Assembly (NCBI GenBank): GCA_031002005.1 | Contig: JARYHS010009186.1 | Span: 253,919,199-253,983,198, forward strand | From: Vandiemenella viatica | Lineage: Eukaryota > Arthropoda > Insecta > Orthoptera > Morabidae | DNA: 64,000 bases | Reading direction: 5' to 3' | Part shown: piece after piece, positions 1 to 11,732 of the stretch | How the letters are laid out: the number at the start of each line of letters is the position of its first letter | How positions within the stretch are numbered: the first letter of the stretch is position 1 | Notes under the pieces: model-generated | Told to the model about the DNA's origin: nothing | The model's input: only the letters and a program-made list of their open reading frames with translations | Database searches by the model: none | Translations under genes and position numbers: made by a program

Positions 1-1240
1 ATTAACTCATTGTATGCTGAATTGACGCTAAAGTAAATACAATCATGTTGTGGATACTGAAATGTGTAACAATCTAGTTCTTAAAGTATAAATTGTTCGC
101 GATCATTCCTTTCGCCAAAGTGTAAAGTAAAAGGTTTGTTTCCTCATAGTTGTAGAAAAACGATAGCCAGTATATAGACATCATAACATCCACGAGGACT
201 ATGAGAAAGAAGAGTGGTTTTATAAATATCCTACGTTTCATTTATTCTAAACAAAAATCTATCAGTTTCTGAATTTTTGAAAATTTTTGTTTCAAGATAA
301 ATATCATAACAGAAAGAAATAGTGACACTTATTTTTTTCGTAATGTTTTGTTAATATAAAACTTAAAAAAATTACGTGTCAGCTGATAGATGACGATAGC
401 ACTATCAAGCGCCACATTGTAATTCATTATAAGGATTTATAGTTTGTCTCAGTTACACTCGGCAAGTGATGTGTGGTAGGATCATCATGAGGAAATAGGG
501 CTGTTTACACACAGCGTTGAACACGCAGCCTTTCCGTGAACGGCTCGTATGGAATATCCATTCCCAGGATATTCCTACTTCTTAAAGAATGCATAATCAT
601 TAATTTTCTACGAGTATATATACTCGTACAGTCTTTGCATTAAATGTGGACAGCACTGTCATGTTCTATCAGTCTTTTTGCACAATCTGCATCAATCTCA
701 TCCCAGGAAAGAGTAAGGCAATGCTGGCTCCGCCTTTTGGCAATATCATTGGGGGATATTTCATTCAGAGCCATCTATATTTCAGATTATTCATTTCCGT
801 AGTCAATGCATGAAACAAAATGGAATTAAGCTCCTCCCCACTGACGATTCATAATGGCGGGGTAGTTCATCAACCTTCCCCTACATTTCAATAACACTTT
901 AAATAAATTCAGATCGTAAAACCTATCGCAAAAGTTGTAATTAACGGGAATGTATTAAAGCGAGGCAAAAAATAACCCCTAAGGCTCCGTTCTACTTTTA
1001 CTACAACTGAGTAGCGTAAAACTTTAACGATCATTATTTACATACTGGTTTGGCTAATTCCTTCCGATAATATTTCACTCATAATGTGGTCTGTGGACAA
1101 ACCAGCGAATAACCATTTTCGAGGAGGTAGAATTTTTAGTACTACGAAACTACAGAAACAAGAGATTATTTCGGAAAAGATTGAATGAAACAGTCTTCCT
1201 AGGCAGCATTGTTAACAAACTGACGAGTAGGTATCTAGCT
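1..1240. other. AT-rich non-coding stretch
   Basis: No open frame, RNA gene or recognisable repeat family was found. The stretch is AT-rich with short poly-T and poly-A runs and lies about 28 kb upstream of the tup exon. Confidence 0.5.
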
Positions 1241-1244
1241 TGAG

Positions 1245-1320
1245 CGGGGGGGGTCCTGTGGTTAGCGTTGTGGTTTTCTGAACCTGCGGTTCAAGGTTCA
1301 AATCCACGTATTTCATATTC
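1245..1320 (+). repeat. tRNA-derived SINE head
   Basis: An A-box-like TGTGGTTAGCGTTG (1257-1270) is followed by a B-box-like GGTTCAAATCC (1295-1305), with spacing typical of an internal Pol III promoter. The folded acceptor and anticodon arms of a real tRNA are not preserved and no tRNA identity can be given. It directly precedes the inverted-repeat copy starting at 1364, so the two may belong to one element. Confidence 0.55.
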
Positions 1321-1363
1321 TTTTAAATTTTTTCCCCTTTTATAAGTTCCGAACCTACACTAT

Positions 1364-1760
1364 GCTTATGCATATTATATATTCTTGATTCCTTCCAAAC
1401 TGCCTCAGGGAATAAGATACTTAAGGAATCTCTTATAACCGAAACTATCAAATGATTTTTAACCAACTACCAACATGAAAGTAAACACTTTTGCGGCGGC
1501 AGCGCTGAAAGAAAGCTACTCTGGTTCCCAGCCACGCCGAAATCAGATCGTCTGTCCCATTTCCAACTATACACGTTTATCGAAAATAATCATTTCACAG
1601 TAGAACGAATTTCACGTTTCAGAAACAATTAATTTATCGTTGGAATTATGTCTCTAATTTTAAGCCATGTCTATCATTAATTCTGTAGGTGGTCTATAAT
1701 GATCATACACCGTCGTCAAGGAAAACAAAAATATAATGTAAAAACATGAAAGGAAATCGC
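1364..1760 (+). repeat. Repeat R, copy 1 (left arm of a 335-bp inverted repeat)
   Basis: Positions 1364-1698 reappear in reverse complement at 4484-4817 with only about a dozen differences in 335 bases by eye. A third, more diverged copy lies at 56062-56345 and also shares the sequence beyond 1698 (the GTCGTCAAGGAAAACAAAAAT stretch). The repeat has no coding frame. A GC-rich core near 1492-1545 (GCGGCGGCAGCGCTG) sits in AT-rich flanks. The class is unknown; a MITE or the internal part of a SINE/LINE is possible. Confidence 0.8.
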
Positions 1761-2223
1761 ATAGAACCAAATATTAGTACTGTAACAAATTAAATGACCA
1801 TTGTCACTCAAAAATTTAAAACCAGGTTATTATCGTAGGACTAGCATAAATTCTTTTATTACTGGTATAAGTAAAGAAAGTTAATTGAGAATCGGGATTG
1901 AAGTAGAGAGTTCTAAAATTACTGCTTTACAGCGTAGCGACTTGATACCTGCGGGATTTAAAAACTCATTACTTAATAAATCATACAATTTTTGTGTTAT
2001 TCTTTGTTTGCGATTACTTCAGTATAATAACATAAATAGATACCACCATTTGGCGAAGAAGGATGTCGCCACTCGTGTGAGTGTTCTTTAGTCTCGTGTG
2101 TGAAGTGGAACGGTGACTTTTCGTCACCCGTGATAGTCGACTCCAAAATAGACTAAGCCGCAAAAATTCAAACAAACACAGCCTACCGGTAAAGAAAGTT
2201 CGACAGTGCCTTAGGACCGGAGG
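1761..2223. other. Non-coding stretch
   Basis: A short open frame at 1885-2091 has no recognisable motif and starts with TTG. I see nothing else. Confidence 0.4.
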
Positions 2224-2296
2224 ACCGAGCGTAGTGGATGAGCCTTAACGCTCTGGCCTCGCATTCGGGAGGAGGGGTTTGAATACCCGTCCGACT
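2224..2296 (+). repeat. SINE-B, tRNA-like head only
   Basis: This is the head of the abundant family I call SINE-B: AACGCTCTGGCCTCGCATTCGGGAGG followed by a degenerate B box (GGTTTGAATACCCGTCC). The body is missing because a second, oppositely oriented copy begins at once. The family is tRNA-derived, with Pol III box positions like those of the other copies in the window. Confidence 0.65.
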
Positions 2297-2470
2297 ATTA
2301 GAGGCGGAAAAGGACTAGTGGCAAGGATTTCACCAATGGCCTTTTGGAACCATTCCGGTATTCACATAGAGTGGTTTGGGGAAACCGTTGAAACCCCAAA
2401 TCTGGATGGCCGGACTAGGATTCCAACCTGTGTCCTCCCGAATGAGAGGCCAGAGCGTCACAGCGTCTAC
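2297..2470 (-). repeat. SINE-B, minus-strand copy fused to a plus-strand head
   Basis: Read on the minus strand this gives head, B box and body (CCAGATTTGGGGTTTC, CCAATGGCCTTT) of SINE-B. It abuts the plus-strand head at 2224-2296 with no spacer, so the locus is an inverted SINE dimer whose two tRNA-like heads (2240-2296 and 2400-2470) are complementary. The distal poly-A tail is lost. Confidence 0.7.
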
Positions 2471-3085
2471 AAGAATGCGTGTGTCGAATGGTGATGACGT
2501 AGAAAATTGTATAATTGTTCAGCCCTTAAAACGATGTATACATTGAAGAAAGTAAATTGAAACTTTGCTTGGGAGACCTTAGATTTTGGATTTCCCTCTT
2601 ACAGTTAACATGGATTACCATTGTATTTTTAATTTCCAGCTGTGACTTGCAGTCTTAAGTTGATAATTGTAGTGAAAAACAATAAAAAACTTTAGCCGAA
2701 TTTGCTGCTCGTGATGAATTATTACGTGTATTATTTGCGTTATAAAGGTGTTCTTCTTAGCCGAAGGAAATAGGAAAGTTCACACTTATTTCCTCCTGCA
2801 ACGCTGCCACATCTACTTCCTCCAACGTTGTCACGATTTCTGACTTCTGGCAGTGCTCCGGAAATTCCTATACAAGGAATCGTGTCTCATAGCTAGGCGA
2901 TATCATAAGAACAGACACATTGCCGAAATGGAAAATTATTTTCTTCCACGTCTCATATTTTTATTTAACTGATTTTTTTCTGTTTTTAACAGTTTGATTC
3001 TTTATACAGATTATCAATAACTATTCATTCACGAGATTTTGTATCTATAATATCTTCACTTTGGTTATATAATGGACGAAGCACG
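2471..3085. other. Non-coding stretch
   Basis: AT-rich sequence. CCTCCTGCAACGCTG and CCTCCAACGTTG near 2790-2835 look like a short diverged direct duplication. No gene is supported. Confidence 0.35.
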
Positions 3086-3165
3086 TGTTTAAGGCGGAGT
3101 GGTGAGCGGTAATGCCTGACTGTGAGCTGTTGATCCTAGGTTCGATCCCACTTGCGGTTGAATAT
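3086..3165 (+). repeat. tRNA-like SINE head
   Basis: AGTGGTGAGCGG (A-box-like) and TAGGTTCGATCCC (B-box-like, 3136-3148) form a short Pol III promoter-like head. The 3' part is AT-rich and unrecognised. It is not a functional tRNA because the stems do not pair. Confidence 0.4.
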
Positions 3166-3587
3166 TTTTTCATTGATTATTTCCTTTTCACTTGTTGCAA
3201 AATGCATATATATGTATATACATATAAAAACTTATTATATTTTATGTCAAATTGTTTAAAAATAAATTCTAATATCAAGCGCGAATACTTGTCATCGGAT
3301 GTCTCAGTCCACTAATGTAGCAGCATCTTTAGTTGTTTATCGTGAAGACAGTTTCATTAGCACTCCATATGAAAAATTTTGTTAGCAGTTTATAGGCCAC
3401 ATCGACGATAAAATGTGTGTATTTGGAATTTAAAATACTGTTAGCCAATATAATCTGACGAGTTTTTGTGCCGTAAAGCCAGGGAGTACGTTTGGAGTTG
3501 TTCAAGAGAACCTGCAAGATTAATCACTGCTGTTTAATTTCTTGCTTGATCCGACAATGAAACTATTTTTATTTTTTATTTTGGATC

Positions 3588-3850
3588 TGTGATCTGGTAG
3601 CTCAAGGCGTCTGACTGGAGATCGAAATCCCGGTCTCAGCAATGATTTTCAAAGGCCATTAACCCGACCTTTACCTCTGCCACAGCTTGCTGTGTAATAT
3701 GGAGTAAGCCAGAACGATTCTGTGGTTTTGATTCCACCTTAAGCTGTAGGTTCCCTATATGCGGTACTAGTACTTGGTCAGGTTAGATAGCCACAAGAAG
3801 CGCACTGCGCGATCTATCCATAACACTGTAACCTGGCGGCCGAACAATCC
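3588..3850 (+). repeat. SINE-A2 (tRNA-derived), copy 1
   Basis: TAGCTCAAGGCGTCTGACTGGAG and GATCGAAATCCCGG correspond to A and B boxes, followed by a body (GCAATGATTTTCA, CAGCTTGCTGTGTAATATGG) shared with 32350-32640 and, in its 5' part, with 54708-54790. The shared body defines a second tRNA-derived SINE family distinct from SINE-B. Confidence 0.65.
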
Positions 3851-3875
3851 TTCGGGATCTCCCGGCCAACAATGC

Positions 3876-4084
3876 TATATAATTACTGAACGGACCATCA
3901 GTAATCAAAGTATAGTACAATATATACTATGTCATACAGAAATACACATATTATTATTTTTTTTTTTTTTTTTTTTTTTTATAAAATTATATAATTACTG
4001 AATAATTTATATAATTACTGAACGGACCATCAGTAATCAAAGTATAGTACATATATATACTATGTCATACAGAAATACACATAT
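3876..4084. repeat. Tandem duplication, 132-bp period, around a poly-T run
   Basis: The roughly 77-base segment beginning TATATAATTACTGAACGGACC occurs at 3876 and again from about 4008 with few changes. It is separated by a poly-T tract (3957-3980) and a third partial ATATAATTACTGAAT at 3989. The period is about 132 bases. Confidence 0.85.
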
Positions 4085-4099
4085 ATCGGTTATATATAC

Positions 4100-4430
4100 A
4101 GGGGTTTCAGGTCATTTGAGCTGCAAAGTAGGTAAAAACCCAACTTTTAGGAAAAGTGTGAAATTTGGCTGATTTTCGAAGAACTGTAGCTCGCTTAATT
4201 TTGAGTTTAGAAAAAAGTTTGTAATACGAAAGTTATAGGAAATTTTGTCCTCTTTAAAATTGAAAATAGAATATTTCTTGATAGGACTTATCAGGAAGGA
4301 GTTATAGACGAAAAACTGAACAAAGTACCCAAATTTTGATTTTTTTGGCCACAGAAAATTGTGCCGAGGGTGTTGGAGGTCGAACACTTGGTTTCTGCAT
4401 ACTCTCACCAATGTATACAAGATAAGAAAA
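4100..4430. other. Unidentified AT-rich segment with a 102-codon minus frame
   Basis: A minus-strand frame (4420-4112) rich in F, L, K and N has no domain signature. The plus strand repeats phrases such as AGTTATAGGAAATTTTG and GGAGTTATAGACG. This looks like non-coding repeat sequence rather than a gene, and no second copy is visible in the window. Confidence 0.25.
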
Positions 4431-4483
4431 AAAAATCTTCTACGTGATGTGATGCAAGTGAGAACTACCCCGTTACTGGACTA

Positions 4484-4817
4484 TATAGACCACCTACAGA
4501 ATTAATGATAGACATGGCTTAAATTTAGAGACATAATTCCAACGATAAATTAATTGTTTCTAAAACGTGAAATTCGTTTACTGTGAAATGATTATTTTAG
4601 ATAAACGTGTACAGTTGGAAATGGGACAGACGATCTAATTTCGGCGTGGTTGGGAACCAGAGTAGCTTTCTTCCAGCGCTGCCGCCGCAAAAGTGTTTAC
4701 TTTCATGTTGGTAATTGGTTAAAAAACATTTGATAGTTTCGGTTATAAGAGATTCCTTAAGTATCTTATTCCCTGAGGCAGTTTGGAAGGAATCAAGAAT
4801 ATATAATATGCATAAGC
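4484..4817 (-). repeat. Repeat R, copy 2 (right arm of inverted repeat)
   Basis: This is the reverse complement of 1364-1698, about 97% identical by eye. It ends within a base or two of the same points (GTCTATA at one end, GCTTATGCAT at the other). The arms are 2.8 kb apart, and transcription through both would give a long double-stranded stem. Confidence 0.85.
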
Positions 4818-4819
4818 CT

Positions 4820-6130
4820 AGAAATTATCGTTGTCGCACAATAAGGACATTAGCTAAAAAAAAACTTTTTCGCTCAATAGACACATTAGTTTGAATTGGT
4901 TTCTTGATTATTTTTAAACAGTTATCATTACGTATTAGATCAAGGATCAATTGCCCGACTTTGTTATGAGCACTAAAAAAAATGGGGAATGTTGAATGAC
5001 AGAAATCTTTACGGTGAAGTTAAATTTAATAGAAAGGTGTCTTTCAAATCCTTCTCACGTATGCTGTGTTGATAGTGTCTCACGTCAGCCAGAACATTAA
5101 TGTTATGATTCTTTTCTATTGTTCCACGCTAAGTATGTTCAAGAAACGACAGAACTAAAAGAATTGCTTTTACAGGCAAGCATACTTACAAGACCACTGC
5201 CAAAGTTATTAAATCCGAAATCTTTTTACGTGTTATATATTTAACTGAACTCTTACATAAGTCTGTACTGTTTCCAAAAATTATAATACACAGCAAACGT
5301 TGAATATTAAGGTAAATTTCGAGTCATTTTAAGTTGTTGTAGACGGCTATAAAATCTGCATTTTGTTGTTATCTAGTACTTGCTAAAAACCAGCATTTTG
5401 TTTGAGATTGAAAACTTTCGTGTTATGTGTGAACACTTAATGACTGTAAAATGTCTTTAAAACAGAAAATGGAACGTATTCGATGTTCCTATAACTCTTT
5501 TATTGTAATCACTATCTCGGTTTATGAAACAAAAAAGCGGAAATGTATTTCGTTTTATGGGAGGTGGATGAGGCTCAATTTTAATAGTCGTGAGACTGTA
5601 CCACCTCCAGGGTATAGTACTGTCTTCGTAGATGTGTATGATGGGTTAATAAGTCCCAGGAGGAAATGTAGCGGTGTGCAATTCAGGTCGTTCGGATTAA
5701 TATGAGCATGGTAGTACCTCACCTTGAAATTTTGTTTATATGAGTCTGTGTAGCATAACAGATTACTGAGAGAAGAGACAAAAGAATGATAATTACTATG
5801 AGGAAAAATCGGTAGCTATGGTGGTCTGATGGTAACAAGAGAGAAAGATCGGGCGAGCGATTGAAAAGTTTAGTTCGTGCTTTTGAGGTGATGATATCAA
5901 GTTACTGATAGCAAAGGACCTCTGTAATTCTTCGGATGTTTATGAATGAAGTAAAACGAGAATAAATGTCAAATGAATCATAAGAGAGATTATTATTATT
6001 TAAATACGAGAAATTAATAAGTTCGAACATTAAAGTTTCATCACAAGACTTTATAACGATTCTGTACTCCTGCCATAATAAATACAACAGGGCATTTATT
6101 AAAATACGATATCCGGTATCTTTTTGCATA
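4820..6130. other. Non-coding stretch
   Basis: No recognisable gene or repeat. An 84-codon plus frame at 5451-5705 lacks any motif and splice context. Confidence 0.4.
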
Positions 6131-6134
6131 CCAG

Positions 6135-7464
6135 AGGGTGGGAAAAGAGCGATAGTATTAACGGTTCATAAAGGAGTGGATACAAACAGGGTTGAAATTA
6201 CAGGCCAATTAGTTTGACATCAGTGACAGGCAAAATGATGGATAGATTGTTAATTAACAATATCAGACATATCTGTGAGAAAAGAAATTGGTTTGCAGAT
6301 CAACAACATAGCTTTAGGCAAGGATATTCATCTGAATCTCAGATGGCGGGTTATATGCAAAATATTTCTGATGAATTGGACAAGGGAGTCCAAGTTGATA
6401 GTGTGGAACTAAATGTTTCTAAGGCTTTTGACAGAGTGAGCCATAAAATTGTTTTTAAATAAACTGAAATCTATTGGATTGGGTGAAAAAGTTACTTGCT
6501 GTGTAGAGAAATTCTTAAAAGCCAGAAATCAAACTATTAGAGTAGGAAATACATTATCAAAAGAGATGAAAGTAAGTATGGGAGTGCCAGGCAGGATAGT
6601 GCGTTGGGACCGTTGCTGTTCATTATTCTAATGAATGATTGTATTGACGGATTACGGGCAGATTTTAGGTTTTTTTTTTTTACAGATTATATAATGGTAT
6701 ACAATAGGGTCAAAACAGGTGAAGACTGAACAGCTGCAGGGTGACCTGGATAGAATTTCTAAATGGATATGTCAGCATGGAGTGAAGATAAATGCCGAGA
6801 TGAGTTAGCTTATTAGGTACACAGATAAAAAGATATAGATGATAGGGTGGGGTCAGAATTGCTTGCTGAAGGCTTGAAGTGTAAATTTTTTGGCATAACA
6901 TTTGATAACAAACTCAACAGGGCAAAGCACATTGGGCAGGTGGCAGGAAAAGGTAACAAAATTTTTCATTTACTGGGAGGGTGGTGAAAGGATGTACCAG
7001 AGAAGTTAGGGAATTGGGTTACAAAACTTTGGCCAGACCATTGGTTGAATATGGTGGTGTAGTTTGGGACCCACATTTTGGTTATCAAATACAGGAGTTG
7101 ACAGGTGTGCAAAGAAGAGCAACTAAATTTGTTTGTGGAAATTATCGCAGGACTCTGTCAGTAACTGATATGATAAGGGAGCTAAATTGGGAGTGCTGGG
7201 AAAGTATGTTGGTGATGGGGCTTGGAGGGATATTGGTCAAAGAATTAGGAATAGCGCATGGAAGGGTAAAGGCGACCATGACCACAAGTTGGCACTCGAT
7301 TTCATGCATAAGGGAGTGGGAAAATTTTCTTTTGTTGGCAAGCGTCTAAGTCATTGGAACAAATTACCGAGTAAAGTGTGAATAAATTACCAAAAATGCT
7401 TAAGAAATTTAAAATTTGTAAATCGGAAATATAAGTGGGAATAATTTAAAAAAAAAAAAAAAAA
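6135..7464 (+). mobile_element. Non-LTR retrotransposon (jockey/CR1-like), 5'-truncated and frameshifted
   Basis: The plus strand encodes a broken reverse transcriptase. Readable in order are a remnant of YRPISLTS (6203-6230, frameshifted), SVTGKMMDRLL, the finger region with FRQGYS, the motif-A block VSKAFDRVSH (6414-6440), GVP followed in another frame by ALGPLLFIILMNDC (motif B/C region, 6600-6650), then thumb and C-terminal wording (LGYKTLARPLVEYG, GVQRRATKFVCGNYRRT). Several frameshifts and stops make it a pseudogene. An A-tract at 7448-7465 marks the 3' end, and AGAGGGT at 6133-6139 and after the tail is a possible short target duplication. Related fragments lie at 12.7, 33.3, 40.9, 45.5 and 63.5 kb. 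Confidence 0.85.
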
Positions 7465-7810
7465 AGAGGGTTAGTTAGATGGCTTAGGGAATTGCCGTCA
7501 GAGCTATAGCCCAATCGCTATCAAAATTAATGCTAATAATAAATAACATTGACTTAAATATCTCCGTCTTGTAAGTATCTTGTAAACCCGTCAAAAATAA
7601 TTCATTGAATGCAGTAAAGTAGCAATTAGTTTCTTTGGTAAGTACAATTTTCATCAAATAATGCTCATAATCTAGAAAATGATGTATTGTGGATATTTTT
7701 TACCTTAGCATAACAACAGTATCGCTGTACTGAGAGTATAAGAAAAATCTTCATCAAATGAATTTTAATCAGCAAAAGCAACTATTAATTAATATGTCAA
7801 TTTTTATGAA

Positions 7811-8810
7811 NNNNNNNNNNNNNNNNNNNNNNNNNNNNNNNNNNNNNNNNNNNNNNNNNNNNNNNNNNNNNNNNNNNNNNNNNNNNNNNNNNNNNNNNNN
7901 NNNNNNNNNNNNNNNNNNNNNNNNNNNNNNNNNNNNNNNNNNNNNNNNNNNNNNNNNNNNNNNNNNNNNNNNNNNNNNNNNNNNNNNNNNNNNNNNNNNN
8001 NNNNNNNNNNNNNNNNNNNNNNNNNNNNNNNNNNNNNNNNNNNNNNNNNNNNNNNNNNNNNNNNNNNNNNNNNNNNNNNNNNNNNNNNNNNNNNNNNNNN
8101 NNNNNNNNNNNNNNNNNNNNNNNNNNNNNNNNNNNNNNNNNNNNNNNNNNNNNNNNNNNNNNNNNNNNNNNNNNNNNNNNNNNNNNNNNNNNNNNNNNNN
8201 NNNNNNNNNNNNNNNNNNNNNNNNNNNNNNNNNNNNNNNNNNNNNNNNNNNNNNNNNNNNNNNNNNNNNNNNNNNNNNNNNNNNNNNNNNNNNNNNNNNN
8301 NNNNNNNNNNNNNNNNNNNNNNNNNNNNNNNNNNNNNNNNNNNNNNNNNNNNNNNNNNNNNNNNNNNNNNNNNNNNNNNNNNNNNNNNNNNNNNNNNNNN
8401 NNNNNNNNNNNNNNNNNNNNNNNNNNNNNNNNNNNNNNNNNNNNNNNNNNNNNNNNNNNNNNNNNNNNNNNNNNNNNNNNNNNNNNNNNNNNNNNNNNNN
8501 NNNNNNNNNNNNNNNNNNNNNNNNNNNNNNNNNNNNNNNNNNNNNNNNNNNNNNNNNNNNNNNNNNNNNNNNNNNNNNNNNNNNNNNNNNNNNNNNNNNN
8601 NNNNNNNNNNNNNNNNNNNNNNNNNNNNNNNNNNNNNNNNNNNNNNNNNNNNNNNNNNNNNNNNNNNNNNNNNNNNNNNNNNNNNNNNNNNNNNNNNNNN
8701 NNNNNNNNNNNNNNNNNNNNNNNNNNNNNNNNNNNNNNNNNNNNNNNNNNNNNNNNNNNNNNNNNNNNNNNNNNNNNNNNNNNNNNNNNNNNNNNNNNNN
8801 NNNNNNNNNN
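7811..8810. other. Assembly gap (1000 N)
   Basis: Exactly 1000 undetermined bases, most likely a fixed-size placeholder. The right edge falls inside a Tc1/mariner element, whose 5' half is therefore missing. Confidence 0.99.
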
Positions 8811-9120
8811 CATTCATGAACTGTACGGTAATGAGAGGATTTATTATCAACAAGATGGCGCCCTGCGCACTACCATAGGGATGTAAGAGCATACCTTGAT
8901 CTACATTTTCCAGAGAATTGGATAGGACGCAGGGGTGCATTGATGCAGAAGGCCATCACTTTGAACACTTAACATAAACATTTACCCCAGAAAGTGTATT
9001 GGAAACTTCAAACAGACTTATAATCTTACTTTCAGGCTAATAAACATTTTGTATGAAAACATTTCCATATGTTTTTTTTCTCCTGAAGTGTGTATACATT
9101 TTTCTGTAACACTCGGTATA
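8811..9120 (+). mobile_element. Tc1/mariner-superfamily transposase 3' remnant
   Basis: After the gap the plus strand reads YYQQDGA (the box around the second catalytic aspartate in this superfamily). Following a frameshift it reads DVRAYLDLHFPENWIGRRG, then CIDAEGHHFEHL and a stop near 8986. The WPPRSPDLTP block expected after WIGRRG is absent, so there is an internal deletion as well as frameshifts. The element ends near CTGTAACACTCGGTATA (9104-9120), where TA could be the target duplication. It is inactive. Confidence 0.75.
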
Positions 9121-9950
9121 GCGCAAAACACGCATATACAGCAGTATCACACACCTGATAGAGCTTATATTAGTCCTCAAATTGCAGATGCGGGATTACG
9201 ATGAAGTGGTTAAAACAAAAAGGAAGAGAACAATGTGCACACCTCACTAAAGCCACGTTATCACATTCCATATCACTTTCGCAGTCCAATATCAAAAGCC
9301 ACACTAATTACATTTTCAAATGATGATGTTGGTATGTCATAACCTCGCTTTCGCCACGAATATACGAACATAGGCTTATATGTAGGTGCAGCAAATTGAT
9401 TGTTAGCCACAGGGTGAACTTTCATGATGAAATAATGATAATCTATCTCCACTTGTGGTTTGGCACATTGAAGTTTTACAAAATCAATATGCTACCTGAG
9501 GTATTCTAAGCATGTTTTCCTGCGGTTTCGTATGTTAGAGGTCAAAAGGTTTCCTTTGTAAGGTCGGTGTCTGTGGCTCTTTTATCAGCAGTGCTGCCAT
9601 CATAACAGCTATAACGAAAGAGAACTTGTCAAACCGGCGGTGACATATTGACATTCCAAATTTTATTTTGTGCATGATCTCAGAAGAAGAGGTTTTTGTA
9701 AAGGCAGTGGCCTACCTTGCTGTTATTCGGTGAATTCATCATCAACAGTTCCAACTCTTTTGATATCTACAGCTTCAATTTCTGATTAATCTTTCATTAC
9801 ATCCAGTCAGGGAGTGTCTCAATAGTTACACAGCTAACCTACATTTTCATCCCCATAACGATATTTTTTATTAGAGTTTGTGACCCCCCCCCTGCAAGCT
9901 CACGACATCACTGACCGCTCTATGCATCCTGAGCGCCTAACAACCATACA
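9121..9950. other. Non-coding stretch
   Basis: No gene or named repeat was recognised. There is a poly-C run near 9887. Confidence 0.4.
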
Positions 9951-10050
9951 GGGAGGGGATTAAGGAAGGAGTTGGGCCATGACCTTTTAAAATAACTAAC
10001 CTGGCATTCGCCTGGAGTGATTTCATCGTGGATAACCGAAATCTGGATGA
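9951..10050 (-). repeat. SINE-B, degenerate fragment
   Basis: GGCATTCGCCTGGAGTGATTT with a diverged GGCCATGACCTTTT upstream matches the body of SINE-B read on the minus strand. The head and tail are not recognisable. Confidence 0.55.
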
Positions 10051-10464
10051 TATACGAGGGAAATTTATTAGTTTATGTTGGAAACCCAAAACCACTGCCA
10101 AAAGTGCTGTACCCTCCCAAACATATAGATCAGACCAAGTCGGCACTGAAATCTAAATTACATTTGGAATTTTGCAGCTCCTAAATGAAACAGATATTCA
10201 CGTTGCTAGCTCTGAGTAATGTGCACAGACAAGCAGGAAACCATTTGTCATTTTTTTGGAAATTACGAGAACGACACCAAAATTGTAGGCAACAGGTCAT
10301 TATTACGTTCCTCCCAAATTAATAAGCAACTCGTGAAAGACATTATAAAATAAGGTTTAGTTCCGAAATGTTGGCAGACAGATTCATTTGTAAATGCAAT
10401 AAATCTATCAAATAAACTAATTAAGTATCGATACTGAACTGAACACAGACAGCAGAAAGAATAT

Positions 10465-10870
10465 CTTCTGCAACATAATCTTCTCGGGTGTCCAGATGGA
10501 TGGTGTTGTATAAACAGGACGTTTCGACAGTTGGCTCTGCTGTCTTCATCAGGCCTCTTCTAGCTGTCGCAAGCTGATTGTCACCGCCTAGACTGGCTTA
10601 GCCTCCTATCAAACTTCCTTATATACATTCAGGATTGGCGCGCAACATATCTTGTGACTACCTGTAAGAAGAAGCCAGTGCGTTGAGAAGTGTGGAAACT
10701 GTTTAGAGGTGATGGTGGACGGGGTGTCGTGGCTCACCCCGCCTGGTCACCCCTCGTGGCGCGACAAGTGTGTCTGGCGCCAGGCAGATAAGCTGGCCGC
10801 CTCGCCGCGTGGGAACAGGCGCGTGGCCCAGTCCAAGGCACAACCTGCACTCGCCTTAATTTACATCAAC
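10465..10870 (-). repeat. Penelope-like terminal repeat with hammerhead-like motif (candidate)
   Basis: On the minus strand, positions 10554-10508 read CTGATGA, a GACAG/CTGTC stem with a 9-base loop, then GAAA and CGTC. That is the core order of a type I hammerhead ribozyme. The downstream minus-strand sequence ending in ACCCGAGAAGAT is shared with the inverted pair at 34457-34620. Hammerheads of this kind are known in the terminal repeats of Penelope-like elements. A TATA-like TTATATACATTC lies at 10619, and the GC-rich tail (10705-10840) may belong to the same repeat. Stem I pairs poorly, so activity is doubtful. Confidence 0.5.
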
Positions 10871-10879
10871 AATTTCCCA

Positions 10880-11730
10880 CTCATATCAGTTCATTAGTTT
10901 GTTACGTATTCGCGACTAAACAGTTGAACAGATCTTGTGGAAATTTCTCAAGGAAACACATTTTTTTCTGGATAAATGTGATATTTAGTCATAAAATTTC
11001 CAAAACTAACCGGAAGGTGAGAGACAGATGGAGATCGTATGTAAGTCTCTGTAATGTTACATAGGTTGCTCAGGCTTTGTTCCTCTCGCTTCAGTTTGTG
11101 TATGATCTGTTCATAACCTTGGTGTAGTGATACAACTTGACATAAGATGTTCGTAGAAAGTGACATGATTTTAAACCACAAACAAAAACTGTGGTAAATA
11201 GTCTCCCCATTAGAGTGTTGTTACTTATAAACATGTTGGAAATTGGTTGTACTCATTGTACGAAGTTGCGGGTAACAAGTAGTAGTGGTTTATGTGGATG
11301 GTATTAGCATATCATTGAAACACTCCATCATTACAAAACCATGAAAACACGGAAAAATATTAACAGGTGCAGAAAAATTAATACTTAATACTGAAAAGAC
11401 ACAGTTACTTAAGTTTGTTACAAAAAATAAACAATGGAAAGCAACTTAAATTATTTTATCAAACTTAAATAAGTCCTTCCGTTTGTTGGAACGATGAATA
11501 GGTCTACTAATATTTCTGCTCTAAAATAAAAGCTTCCATCGTTCGCGATATAAACGTGATTCCATATTTCTTAGCTTATTGTAACGGCAATCAGAGAATC
11601 TAACGAAAATACCTACATAGAACGATTATGAATAAACAAAAAGCTGTTAATAACTGGTGCACCCATTTCAACAATATGTCTACTATTGTTCCAGAGTTTT
11701 GGCAATCATTTCTTCTTAGTTGCTTAGCTA
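10880..11730. other. Non-coding stretch
   Basis: AT-rich sequence with no supported gene or repeat between the Penelope-like repeat and the minisatellite. Confidence 0.4.
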
Positions 11731-11732
11731 AA

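Noticed and set aside
1245..1320. Functional tRNA gene
   Set aside because: A- and B-box-like blocks are present here and at 3086, 54708 and 55862, but the acceptor and anticodon stems do not pair; they are SINE heads.
7758..8940. Long frames of 338-378 codons
   Set aside because: They consist of the undetermined bases of the scaffold gap.
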